Counted from the stretch's first letter, positions 17,319 through 24,511 are shown. The stretch is 26,783 nucleotides of DNA from an uncultured Oscillospiraceae bacterium (GCA_934561335.1 CAKTGD010000004.1:1-26783); one strand, 5' to 3'. Notes: generated by a model not told the origin, from the sequence alone. Translations and numbers: made by a program.

Positions 17319-18199
17319 AAAGGGGTAGAATCGAAAAGGCCCTCAGCGGCTTTTACTACGTGAATATCGATGGCAGTGTGCTGCAATGCCGGGCGCGCGG
17401 TAAGTTCCGCAAGGAGGGGACAAGCCCTCTGGTAGGCGACTGGGTCGAGGTACAGGAGCTGGGGGGCGGGGAAGGTATCGTGCAAACGATTGCGCCGCGC
17501 CGCAGTGAGTTTCAGCGTCCTGCCGCCGCCAATGTGGATCAGCTGGTCGTCATTGCCTCCGCCGCGCTTCCGGTTACGGACCCTTACCTGATCGACCGGA
17601 TCAGCGCTATTGCGGTGCTGAAAGGATGTCAGGTGCTGGTCGTGCTGAATAAGTACGATTTGGACCCAGCCGACGGGCTGTATGAAATCTACCGGTCTTC
17701 CGCCATTCCTGTGCTGCGTGTCAGCGCTGTCACCGGGGAGGGGATTGCTGCCCTTTATCAGGCGCTGCACGGCAAGCTCAGCGTGCTGACAGGCAATTCC
17801 GGCGTTGGAAAGTCCAGTCTGCTCAATGCTCTTGCACCGCAATTCAATCTGCCGGTAGGGGAGGTCAGCAAAGCACTGGGGCGCGGCCGTCACACAACGC
17901 GCCATGTGGAGCTGTTCCCATTGGATGATACCACCTATGTGATTGATACGCCGGGATTTTCTTCGTTTGATGCCCAGTCTTTGGAGTGGGAGTTGAAGCA
18001 ACATCTGCCGGAAACTTTTACGGAGTTTATTCCCTATCTGGATAGCTGCCGCTTTGCAGGATGCCAGCACGTCAAGGAAAAAGGCTGCGCTGTGCTGGAA
18101 GCTGTCAGGGCAGGGAAGATTCCCGCAAGCCGTCACAACAGTTATGTCCGGTTATATGAGGAATTGAAGCCATTAAAAGAATGGCAGCAGAATCGATAA
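17315..18199 (+). CDS. rsgA: Ribosome small-subunit-dependent GTPase RsgA
   Basis: A 294-residue circularly permuted GTPase that checks late 30S subunit maturation. OB domain (1-70), then the GTPase motifs in the permuted order G4 NKYD (112-115), G1 GNSGVGKS (160-167), G2 GRHTTRH, G3 DTPG (211-214), and a C-terminal zinc knuckle C245, C250, H252, C258 (CX4CXHX5C). The TTG start at 17315 overlaps the kinase TGA and has AGGTGAT (17302-17308) seven bases upstream. No better ATG is near, and the residues MKRGRIEKALSGFYYV fit the family's N-terminus. It is the last gene of the long cluster. Confidence 0.95.
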   Translation: MKRGRIEKALSGFYYVNIDGSVLQCRARGKFRKEGTSPLVGDWVEVQELGGGEGIVQTIAPRRSEFQRPAAANVDQLVVIASAALPVTDPYLIDRISAIAVLKGCQVLVVLNKYDLDPADGLYEIYRSSAIPVLRVSAVTGEGIAALYQALHGKLSVLTGNSGVGKSSLLNALAPQFNLPVGEVSKALGRGRHTTRHVELFPLDDTTYVIDTPGFSSFDAQSLEWELKQHLPETFTEFIPYLDSCRFAGCQHVKEKGCAVLEAVRAGKIPASRHNSYVRLYEELKPLKEWQQNR

Positions 18200-18211
18200 A
18201 GCAAAAGGATT

Positions 18212-18250
18212 GGGACGGAGGATGATACGCATCATCCTCCGTCCCCTTGC
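18212..18250 (+). terminator. Hairpin terminator after rsgA
   Basis: Perfect 15-bp stem, GGGACGGAGGATGAT (18212-18226) with ATCATCCTCCGTCCC (18231-18245), ACGC loop. It starts 12 bases past the rsgA stop. The downstream run is CTTGCTTG rather than a clean U tract, so termination may be partial or Rho-assisted. Confidence 0.65.
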
Positions 18251-18295
18251 TTGACTGCCTGACAGAATTTTGTAAATAAAATCGGTATTTAGCTC

Positions 18296-18324
18296 TTGAC
18301 AGAAGCGGAAATACTTCTTATAAT
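18296..18324 (+). promoter_or_regulatory. Consensus sigma-A promoter of tRNA-Pro
   Basis: TTGACA (18296-18301), 17-base spacer, TATAAT (18319-18324): both hexamers perfect. Predicted start is near 18331, about five bases before the mature tRNA 5' end. Confidence 0.9.
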
Positions 18325-18335
18325 GGAAAAGCTGA

Positions 18336-18411
18336 CGGGGTGTAGCGCAGCTGGTAGCGCGCTTGGTTCGGGACCAAGAGGCCGCGAGTTCAAGTCTCGC
18401 CACTCCGACCA
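18336..18411 (+). tRNA. tRNA-Pro (anticodon CGG)
   Basis: A 76-base cloverleaf. Acceptor CGGGGTG/CACTCCG (one G-U pair); D stem GCGC/GCGC; anticodon stem CTTGG/CCAAG around TTCGGGA, so the anticodon is CGG and it reads CCG; T arm GCGAG-TTCAAGT-CTCGC; discriminator A with CCA encoded. It is a single-gene unit between its own promoter and terminator. CCG is a common proline codon in the surrounding genes. Confidence 0.97.
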
Positions 18412-18412
18412 T

Positions 18413-18457
18413 ATCGAGTGGTCATAAGGGATTTCACTTATGACCACTCGATTTTTC
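18413..18457 (+). terminator. Strong intrinsic terminator after tRNA-Pro
   Basis: Perfect 16-bp stem, ATCGAGTGGTCATAAG (18413-18428) with CTTATGACCACTCGAT (18437-18452), 8-base loop, followed by TTTTCTAT. It begins one base after the tRNA CCA. Confidence 0.92.
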
Positions 18458-18477
18458 TATCTTGATACGGTTTTGCG

Positions 18478-18502
18478 GGAGCGGGCGTATGCCTGCTCCT
18501 TT
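18478..18502 (+). terminator. Possible second hairpin terminator
   Basis: A 9-bp stem with one G-U pair, GGAGCGGGC (18478-18486) with GCCTGCTCC (18491-18499), GTAT loop, followed only by TTTCC. It may back up the tRNA terminator and insulate the MarR promoter. Confidence 0.4.
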
Positions 18503-18531
18503 CCATTATGCGGTGTTTTTTCATTCGTTCC

Positions 18532-18556
18532 GAAAGAGAGGGTTGACTTCTCTTTC
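18532..18556. promoter_or_regulatory. Inverted repeat over the marR promoter, candidate MarR operator
   Basis: Perfect inverted repeat GAAAGAGA (18532-18539) and TCTCTTTC (18549-18556) separated by nine bases that hold the -35 hexamer TTGACT. A dimeric MarR protein bound here would block RNA polymerase, the usual autorepression layout for marR-efflux pairs. The repeat is seen; binding is inferred. Confidence 0.5.
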
Positions 18557-18570
18557 AAAGGCCCTATAAT
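18543..18570 (+). promoter_or_regulatory. Sigma-A promoter of the marR-MATE operon
   Basis: TTGACT (18543-18548), 16-base spacer, TATAAT (18565-18570), about 35 bases upstream of the GTG start at 18605. Confidence 0.8.
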
Positions 18571-18604
18571 AGTCCTCACAAATACCAATATAGGAGGAAT
18601 AACC

Positions 18605-19054
18605 GTGAAGCTCGATGCAGATCAGATGTGGGAAGCGTGGGGACGGACAAACGCGCTATATACGGCATGGTGTGCCGCCGCAGGGCAGAATCAATACCGC
18701 GTGATCGTTTTATATGCCATACAGGCGCACGCGCCGATCACACAAAAGGCCATAGCGGATTACGCCGGACTGTCGAAGCAGACGGTGAGCACCGTCATGC
18801 GGGCGCTGAAAGCGGAGGGGCTTGTGTCCCTCCATGCCGGGGAATCGGATCACCGTGAGAAAAAAGTGTGCCTGACACAGAAGGGGACGCGCTATGCAGC
18901 GGAGGTGCTTTCTCCGCTGCACACGCTGGAGCAGCGGGTGTTCGACATCATGGGCGCAGAGCGTATGAAACAGATGACGGACGCTATCACGCTATTCAAT
19001 CTTGTTTTTGAAAAAGAAATGGAGAAACAGGCAAATGAACACCGCACTGAATAA
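18605..19054 (+). CDS. MarR-family transcriptional regulator
   Basis: A 149-residue winged-helix dimeric regulator, probably a ligand-relieved repressor of itself and the downstream pump. The frame is open to 18440, but GTG 18605 follows an excellent TAGGAGGAA (18591-18599) and a promoter, so the upstream extension, which would cover the tRNA terminator, is rejected. The DNA-binding core ITQKAIADYAGLSKQTVSTVMRALKAEGLV and the wing ESDHREKKVCLTQKG are clear. The ends are helical for dimerisation. It overlaps the MATE gene by 20 bases. No redox or metal ligand set was recognised, so the inducer is unknown. Confidence 0.88.
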   Translation: MKLDADQMWEAWGRTNALYTAWCAAAGQNQYRVIVLYAIQAHAPITQKAIADYAGLSKQTVSTVMRALKAEGLVSLHAGESDHREKKVCLTQKGTRYAAEVLSPLHTLEQRVFDIMGAERMKQMTDAITLFNLVFEKEMEKQANEHRTE

Positions 19055-20333
19055 GAAATTCTTTTCTTATGTCATTCCGTCTATCCTCGCATTCGCATTG
19101 TCGGGGGTTTACACCATTGTCGATGGCTTCTTTATCGGGCAAAGCCTCGGCGATACGGGATTGACCGCCATCACATTGGGCTATCCGATCTCCGCGCTGG
19201 TGGGAGCGATCGGCACGGGGCTTGGCCTGTCGGGCGCGATTCGTTTTACGATCCTGAGCGCGCAGGGTGAAAGCAAAAAGCGGCAGGAGTGCTTTGCGGG
19301 TACAACGCTGCTGATGCTGTTGACGGCTGGTTTATTGACGGCGATTCTATTTGCGTTTGCTGAGCCGATTCTTCATCTGTTGGGTGCAAGAGGCAATATG
19401 CTCACGCTCTGCACTGCGTATGCCCGCGTCATTGCGCTGGGTACTGTCTTTCAGCTTTTGGCAACCGGCTTCGTCCCGTTTATCCGCAACATGGGCGGGG
19501 CAACTGTTGCCATGATCGCGATGACGCTCGGATTTGCAACAAACATTGTCTTGGACTATGCCTTCGTGTGGGCCTTGAACTGGGGAATGGCCGGCGCTGC
19601 TTGGGCGACCATTATCGGACAGGCCATGACCATGACCGTGGCAGTCATCTTTTTTGCTGTAAAGAGGAGCGGCTTCCGCCTGCCGGGGCTGCGGGAGCTA
19701 TGCAGTCTTTGGAAAAATGTCCTCATCGTTGCGATCTCGCCCTTCGGCTTGACCTTTTCTTCCATCATCACGATGCTTCTTATCAATCGTTTTCTTCTTC
19801 TGTATGGGAACGAACAGGCGGTTGCGGTTTACGGCTGCATTGGGTATATTACCGCGATTCTCTATCTGCTGCTGCAAGGGGTAGGCGACGGCAGTCAACC
19901 GCTGATCAGCCAGTATTACGGAGAGAATAACCAAGATTCCGTTCAGGCTGCCAGAAAGCTGGCGTACCTGACCGCCGTTGTGATCACGGTAGTCTGCACG
20001 ATCGGTGTCTATCTTGCAAGAGCAAAAATCGGCATGCTGTTCGGCGCTTCGGCGGAGGCAAATGCCGGGGTCATCCGGTATCTGCCGCTTTTCCTTGCGC
20101 CGCTGCTGTTGCTGGCGTTTGTCCGTATTACGACGTCCTACTTCTACGCAACGGAAAAGAACGGGTTGTCCTATCTTCTCGTGTATGCCGAGCCGGTCTG
20201 TACGCTGCTGCTGCTTCTGATCCTGCCGCCAATGCTGAAGCTGGTCGGCGTCTGGCTTGCGACACCCATCGCGCAGGTCGTGACCTTTGTGATCGCATGG
20301 GCCGCCAAGCGGCGTGTGGATGCGCAAACTTAG
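19035..20333 (+). CDS. MATE family efflux transporter
   Basis: A 432-residue integral membrane antiporter of the MATE (NorM/DinF-like) superfamily, expected to export cationic drugs or metabolites using a Na+ or H+ gradient. The start FFSYVIPSILAFALSGVYTIVDGFFIGQSLG is the typical helix 1-2 signature. About twelve hydrophobic helices are visible, with the second half echoing the first (FSSIITMLLINRFLLLYGNEQAVAVYGCIGYI). ATG 19035 lies inside marR with GGAGAAACAGG upstream, implying coupled translation. It uses TCG, ATC and CTC codons more than the neighbouring genes appear to (by eye), consistent with transfer. Substrate cannot be read from sequence. No terminator was found after it. Confidence 0.92.
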   Translation: MNTALNKKFFSYVIPSILAFALSGVYTIVDGFFIGQSLGDTGLTAITLGYPISALVGAIGTGLGLSGAIRFTILSAQGESKKRQECFAGTTLLMLLTAGLLTAILFAFAEPILHLLGARGNMLTLCTAYARVIALGTVFQLLATGFVPFIRNMGGATVAMIAMTLGFATNIVLDYAFVWALNWGMAGAAWATIIGQAMTMTVAVIFFAVKRSGFRLPGLRELCSLWKNVLIVAISPFGLTFSSIITMLLINRFLLLYGNEQAVAVYGCIGYITAILYLLLQGVGDGSQPLISQYYGENNQDSVQAARKLAYLTAVVITVVCTIGVYLARAKIGMLFGASAEANAGVIRYLPLFLAPLLLLAFVRITTSYFYATEKNGLSYLLVYAEPVCTLLLLLILPPMLKLVGVWLATPIAQVVTFVIAWAAKRRVDAQT

Positions 20334-20430
20334 GATAACGCGATAGGCAGGGGCGAAACGTTCATCCCGGTTACGCTGGCGGATGAGGTAGTTGCGGTAA
20401 TGCTCGCAGACCTTGATAATAAAAATTTCC

Positions 20431-20459
20431 GTCTTTTTTGCTTTTGGAAAGCATACAGT
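20431..20459 (+). promoter_or_regulatory. Putative sigma-E-type sporulation promoter before the M23/M50 pair
   Basis: CATACAGT (20452-20459) matches the B. subtilis sigma-E -10 consensus (CATACAnT). A loose -35 (TCTTTTT at 20432-20438, 5/7 to KMATATT) lies 13 bases upstream. The start would fall near 20466, just at the AAAAGGGGGG ribosome site. The -35 is weak and spacing slightly short; the link to SpoIVF-like genes is what makes it credible. Confidence 0.4.
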
Positions 20460-20481
20460 GACACAAAAGGGGGGAAGTTTT

Positions 20482-21288
20482 ATGGCAAAGGGGAAGAGAA
20501 TCCAGTCCAGAAGAGTAACGCCGCGCCCGACAGGGAGGCGTGCAGCGCCAAAAGGGAAGCGGCAGCAGCCGGCAGCGAGGCACAGCAAGCTTTTACAGAT
20601 GGTGGCCAGTGCAATTGTGCTTGTCACTGTGGTAGCGGTAAAGCTGACCCTGCCGGAAGCAGCACAGCATTATGGCGGCAAGCTGCTGGATCTGATCGGG
20701 GAAAATACGGATTTTGTCGCGGCTTTTTCCTCTGTGGGCCGTGCTGTTGGCGGCGAAGATCTGGCTGATACCATCACGGATGTATATACTGCGGTATTCG
20801 GCCCGCAAAAAGTGCCTGCCGAGCGCGAAACCGATAGAAACGCTGTAGTATATGGCAGCGGCGTGACACCCCAGAGAGTGGATATGCTCCAGCAGGTGCT
20901 GGGGTTTGCCTACGCCGCTCCGGTAGAGGGACGCGTTAGCTCTGCTTTTGGCTACCGGGATCATCCGGTACAGGGGACAGAGCGATTTCATTACGGCATT
21001 GACCTTGCGTGCGAAAAGGGAACGGTGATCGGTGCCTTTGCCGCCGGAACGGTTACCGCTGTGGCCGAGAGCAGTGAACTGGGAAAATACGTAGAATTGA
21101 CCCACGCGAGTGGATTTACCACACTGTATGCCCATTGCAGCCGCATCAACGCCTCAACCGGGCAGACCGTCAAAGTGGGGGATCCGATTGCCGAGGCGGG
21201 GGATACAGGCGATGCTACCGGCCCACATCTCCATTTTGAACTGCACCACAACAGTGTCTATCTCAATCCCATCTATTATGTGTCATAA
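20482..21288 (+). CDS. M23 (LytM-domain) membrane peptidase, SpoIVFA-like
   Basis: A 268-residue protein. The N-terminus is very basic (residues 1-36); one membrane helix (about 37-57) and a linker follow, then a C-terminal M23 domain (about 146-268). Zinc ligands and catalytic residues are intact: H170 and D174 (HYGID), H218 (YAHCS), H249 and H251 (HLHFE). ATG 20482 follows AAAAGGGGGGAAG; the longer frame from 20413 runs across the promoter region and is rejected. The immediate downstream neighbour is an M50 protease, the spoIVFA-spoIVFB order, in which SpoIVFA tethers and inhibits SpoIVFB at the outer forespore membrane. It could instead be a plain cell-wall endopeptidase. Fold sure, SpoIVFA assignment moderate. 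Confidence 0.8.
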   Translation: MAKGKRIQSRRVTPRPTGRRAAPKGKRQQPAARHSKLLQMVASAIVLVTVVAVKLTLPEAAQHYGGKLLDLIGENTDFVAAFSSVGRAVGGEDLADTITDVYTAVFGPQKVPAERETDRNAVVYGSGVTPQRVDMLQQVLGFAYAAPVEGRVSSAFGYRDHPVQGTERFHYGIDLACEKGTVIGAFAAGTVTAVAESSELGKYVELTHASGFTTLYAHCSRINASTGQTVKVGDPIAEAGDTGDATGPHLHFELHHNSVYLNPIYYVS

Positions 21289-21892
21289 AGGCGGATTTTC
21301 CGTTCATATTACGCCGTCGGCGCTGGTGCTGCTGGCGGTATTCTTGCTGTTTTTCTCGCCGCTGCTGCTGGGCGCACTGCTATTTGCGGCACTCTGTCAT
21401 GAACTGGGACATTGTGCGGCGCTGTACTTGCTGCATGGCCGCGTCACAGCGCTGCACATCACGGCTTCGGGCGCGGAGATGCAGGTTATGGGGCGGCTGT
21501 CTTATGGTGGGGAACTGCTGGCTGCCGCCGCTGGGCCGACAGCCAATCTGCTGCTATCGCTGCCGCTGGCCTACGGCGGGCGTCAGTGGGAGATACTGTA
21601 CCTTTTTGCCGGAGCACAGTTGGTGCTGGGCATATTCAACCTTCTGCCGATCCTTCCGCTGGACGGAGGCAGCATCCTATGGAATCTGACGGCATGGCTG
21701 ACGCAGCCGTACACCGCCGACCGCGTTACAGGTCTGGTGAGCCTTGGGATGGCCGCGATATTGACGCTGACAGCCGCTGCGGCGCTGTGGGTGGGAGGAA
21801 GTCCCTTTCTGCTGCTGGCGGCAGTCGGACTGCTGTGGCGCGCCATGGCGGCAAATAGGGGTTGCCAAACTGCTGCAAAGAAGGTAAAATAA
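21278..21892 (+). CDS. spoIVFB: M50 site-2 protease, SpoIVFB-like
   Basis: A 204-residue intramembrane zinc metalloprotease. HELGH at 41-45 gives two zinc ligands and the catalytic Glu; N121 and D129 in NLLPILPLDGG supply the conserved NPDG-type region. Five or six hydrophobic helices; no PDZ and no CBS domain, so it is a short SpoIVFB-type member. SpoIVFB cleaves pro-sigma-K in the mother cell. ATG 21278 overlaps the M23 stop by 11 bases; no clear ribosome site is visible, suggesting reinitiation after the upstream gene. Alternative in-frame starts downstream would cut the first strand. Family sure, pro-sigma-K role inferred from context. Confidence 0.82.
   Translation: MCHKGGFSVHITPSALVLLAVFLLFFSPLLLGALLFAALCHELGHCAALYLLHGRVTALHITASGAEMQVMGRLSYGGELLAAAAGPTANLLLSLPLAYGGRQWEILYLFAGAQLVLGIFNLLPILPLDGGSILWNLTAWLTQPYTADRVTGLVSLGMAAILTLTAAAALWVGGSPFLLLAAVGLLWRAMAANRGCQTAAKKVK
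21862..21890 (+). promoter_or_regulatory. Candidate sigma-A promoter for the radical SAM gene
   Basis: TTGCCA (21862-21867), 17-base spacer, TAAAAT (21885-21890), each 5/6 to consensus. It lies at the very end of the M50 gene and about 36 bases before the GTG start at 21926. It would uncouple this pair from the sporulation genes upstream. Confidence 0.6.
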
Positions 21893-21925
21893 AAAGATAT
21901 TCTGATAAACAACAGGAGAACGACT

Positions 21926-23758
21926 GTGAATAAAAAGCTGGAACGAATCCTGCCCCGCGTGCAGAAGCCTGCCCGCTATGTGGGCGGCGAATATAATGCG
22001 GTCATCAAGGACAAAGCGCAGGTAGATACTCGAATTGCCTTCTGTTTTCCTGATACCTATGAAATTGGTATGTCCAATCTGGGCATGCGGATTCTCTACG
22101 GCGTCATGAACCGCATGGAGGGCGTGTGGTGCGAGCGTGTCTTTGCCCCGTGGGGCGACATGGAGGAGGAGATGCGCAGAGCGGGTATGCCGCTCTTTGC
22201 CCTGGAGTCTGGCGACCCCATTGCAGATTTTGATATGATCGCCTTTTCCGTAGGCTATGAGATGGCCTTTACCGCGATTCTCAATATGCTGGATCTGGCC
22301 GGGGTTCCTTTGCGCAGCGCTCAGCGTGATAGCCTGACACCGCTGGTGATCGCCGGCGGCACCGCCATGTACAACGCTGAGCCGATCGCCGATTTCATTG
22401 ATCTTGTCAGTCTGGGTGAGGGCGAGGACATTACCGTAGAGCTGGTGGAGCTGCATCGCAAAGCACGCCGGGAAGGATGGAGCAAAGCGGCCTTTCTCCG
22501 TGCCGCCGCCCAGCTGGACGGTATCTATGTGCCCAGCCTGTACGATATTTCCTATCATGCCGACGGAACAGTGAAGGCTATTACGCCACGCGACGGCGCA
22601 CCTGCTGTGGTGACCAAGCGTATCGTACACGATATGGACAAGGCGTATTTCCCGGTCAATACCATCGTGCCCAGCACCGAGATCGTGCAGGATCGCGTGA
22701 TGCTGGAGCTGTTCCGCGGCTGTATCCGCGGCTGCCGCTTTTGTCAGGCAGGCTACGTGTACCGCCCTGTGCGCAACCGCAGCCGCGACTTGTGTGCCCA
22801 GTACTGTTTGGACGCCTGCAACGATTCCGGCTATCAGGAGGTAACGCTCTCCAGCCTCAGCACCAGTGACTATCCGCCGCTGACACAGCTGTGCGACCAG
22901 CTGGAACCCTTCTGCGAGAGCCGTCATGTCAACCTGTCATTGCCGTCTCTCCGGGCGGACAACTTCTCTATGGAATTGATGCAGCGTCTGGCAAAGGGCA
23001 GAAAAACCGGTCTTACCTTTGCGCCGGAAGCCGGAACGCAGCGGCTGCGTGATGTGATTAACAAGAATGTGACGCTGGAGGATCTGCTGAACTCCTGCCA
23101 TACTGCCTTTGCCGGTGGGTATAATGCAGTGAAGCTTTACTTCATGCTGGGTCTGCCTACCGAGACAGATGAGGACGTGCTGGGTATTGCCGATGTGGCA
23201 GCCCGCGTTATGCATGCATGGCGGGAAAGCGCTCCCAACAAGCAGCGGGGCGTTCGGATCACGGTATCTACCTCCTATTTTGTCCCCAAGCCCCACACGG
23301 CCTTCCAGTGGGAACCACAGATCACCCGGGAAGAATATGAGCGCCGGGTACAGCTGCTGCGTGAGAATATGACCACAAAAACCGTCACCTATAACTGGCA
23401 CGACGGCCAGACCTCCTTTATCGAGGCGGTGCTGGCCCGCGGCGACCGTAAGCTTGGCAATGTATTGGAAGCCGTATGGCGTAAAGGCGGACATCTTGAC
23501 GCATGGGAGGAGTATTTCTCTCTGGAGCGCTGGCGGGAGGCCTTCGATGAGTGCGGCGTGGATCCGGCATTTTACGCCTATCGCCGCCGGGAAAAGGATG
23601 AAGTCATGCCTTGGGATATGATCTCCAGCGGTGTGAGCAGAACGTATCTGTGGCGTGAGCATGAAAACGCCGTGGCCGGCGTTACTACGCCGGACTGCCG
23701 CACGCACTGCAACGGCTGCGGCGCCAACAAGCTGGTAGGAGGGAAGTGCGATGTCTAA
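21926..23758 (+). CDS. TIGR03960-type B12-binding-like radical SAM protein
   Basis: A 610-residue protein. The N-terminal part (about 15-230) resembles a B12-binding-like Rossmann fold (RIAFCFPDTYEIGMSNLGMRILY, IAGGTAMYNAEPIADFID). The radical SAM barrel follows, with cluster cysteines C266, C270 and C273 (RGCIRGCRFCQAGYVYRP) and the motif LTFAPEAGTQRLRDVINK. The C-terminal extension is Cys/His rich (CRTHCNGCGANKLVGGKC). Family members are uncharacterised and are nearly always paired with a DUF2344 (TIGR03936) protein, as here. GTG 21926 follows ACAGGAGAACG. Reaction unknown; RNA or tRNA modification is a common guess from the partner's usual neighbours. Confidence 0.9.
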   Translation: MNKKLERILPRVQKPARYVGGEYNAVIKDKAQVDTRIAFCFPDTYEIGMSNLGMRILYGVMNRMEGVWCERVFAPWGDMEEEMRRAGMPLFALESGDPIADFDMIAFSVGYEMAFTAILNMLDLAGVPLRSAQRDSLTPLVIAGGTAMYNAEPIADFIDLVSLGEGEDITVELVELHRKARREGWSKAAFLRAAAQLDGIYVPSLYDISYHADGTVKAITPRDGAPAVVTKRIVHDMDKAYFPVNTIVPSTEIVQDRVMLELFRGCIRGCRFCQAGYVYRPVRNRSRDLCAQYCLDACNDSGYQEVTLSSLSTSDYPPLTQLCDQLEPFCESRHVNLSLPSLRADNFSMELMQRLAKGRKTGLTFAPEAGTQRLRDVINKNVTLEDLLNSCHTAFAGGYNAVKLYFMLGLPTETDEDVLGIADVAARVMHAWRESAPNKQRGVRITVSTSYFVPKPHTAFQWEPQITREEYERRVQLLRENMTTKTVTYNWHDGQTSFIEAVLARGDRKLGNVLEAVWRKGGHLDAWEEYFSLERWREAFDECGVDPAFYAYRRREKDEVMPWDMISSGVSRTYLWREHENAVAGVTTPDCRTHCNGCGANKLVGGKCDV

Positions 23759-24413
23759 ACTGAGATTGCTGTTTGTCAAGGAGGCACAGGCCTCCTATAT
23801 CTCCCACCTTGATCTGATGCGAACCTTCCAGCGGTGTTTTCCCCGCACGGAGTTGGATATCAAGCATACCCAGGGCTATCATCCCCATCCCATTATTTCC
23901 ATTGTGCTGCCCCTGCCGGTGGGGCAGAGCAGCGACTGTGAGCTGCTGGATTTCGAGGTCACGCAGGATAGCGACGGCAGCGGTATCGCGGAAAAGCTAA
24001 ACACCGGTATGCCGACCGGCATCCGCGTTCTTGCCTGCTACGAGGCCAGGCGTCCGATCCGTGAGCTGGACAGCCTTCGCGCCGATGTGACGCTGGAATA
24101 TGACTGCGGCGTACCGGAAAACGCCGCCGCCCGGCTAACAGCATTGTTGGCACGCAAGGAACTGATCATTCAAAAGCGCACCAAGCGCAAGGAAATGGCG
24201 GATGTGGATATTGCGCCCATGATCCGCAATGCCGTGGTTACGGCGGATGGGCACAATGTGTTCATCGATATCACCGTGCAGGCGCAAAACCCAGGACTGA
24301 ATCCCCAGCTGATCGAAAAGGCGATTGCCGCCTATCTGCCGGAGCTGACGCCGGATTTTGTCCGTGTACGCCGTCGGGCGATTCTGGATGGGAATGGGCA
24401 GGATTTTCGATAA
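23751..24413 (+). CDS. DUF2344 / TIGR03936 radical-SAM-linked protein
   Basis: A 220-residue protein starting LRLLFVKEAQASYISHLDLMRTFQR, with GYHPHPIISIVLPLPVGQSSDCELLDFEV: the signature of the radical-SAM-linked family that accompanies TIGR03960 enzymes. It overlaps its partner by eight bases and has AGGAGGGAAG (23737-23746) as ribosome site. In many Clostridia the pair is followed by ribonuclease G, rplU and rpmA; none of these is here, so the pair stands alone. No catalytic motif is recognised; a substrate-binding or scaffold role is inferred. Confidence 0.88.
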   Translation: MSKLRLLFVKEAQASYISHLDLMRTFQRCFPRTELDIKHTQGYHPHPIISIVLPLPVGQSSDCELLDFEVTQDSDGSGIAEKLNTGMPTGIRVLACYEARRPIRELDSLRADVTLEYDCGVPENAAARLTALLARKELIIQKRTKRKEMADVDIAPMIRNAVVTADGHNVFIDITVQAQNPGLNPQLIEKAIAAYLPELTPDFVRVRRRAILDGNGQDFR

Positions 24414-24418
24414 TCCTT

Positions 24419-24448
24419 CCGCATTGAACCCGATCCTGCGGCTTTTTC
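24419..24448 (+). terminator. Weak terminator after the DUF2344 gene
   Basis: CCGCA (24419-24423) with TGCGG (24437-24441), 13-base loop, then CTTTTTCTT. The stem is short but the T tract is good, and a new promoter begins directly after it. Confidence 0.4.
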
Positions 24449-24477
24449 TTGCGCCGGTGTGAAAAATATGGTATACT
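24449..24477 (+). promoter_or_regulatory. Extended -10 promoter for the kinase-FTR genes
   Basis: TTGCGC (24449-24454), 17-base spacer, TATACT (24472-24477), with TG one base upstream of the -10 (24469-24470), an extended -10 element. The start codon is at 24512. Confidence 0.7.
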
Positions 24478-24511
24478 GTATTACGATCAATTATTGAAGG
24501 GAGCACGCGTA

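Noticed and set aside
18251..18282. TTGACT and TAAAAT as another promoter before the tRNA
   Set aside because: The spacer is 20 bases, while a perfect promoter lies just downstream at 18296-18324.
18440..18604. N-terminal extension of the MarR reading frame
   Set aside because: It crosses the tRNA terminator and the marR promoter; GTG 18605 has a strong ribosome site and gives a normal-length MarR protein.
18461..20418. CTTGATA repeated at 18461 and 20412 as target-site duplication around the marR-MATE block
   Set aside because: Seven bases with no longer match at either edge is expected by chance, and no transposase or integrase is present.
20400..20768. Alternative + strand frame of 122 codons overlapping the M23 gene
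   Set aside because: It shares most of its length with the M23 gene's 5' half; the translation is Cys/Arg-rich low complexity and has no ribosome site, while the M23 frame is clear.
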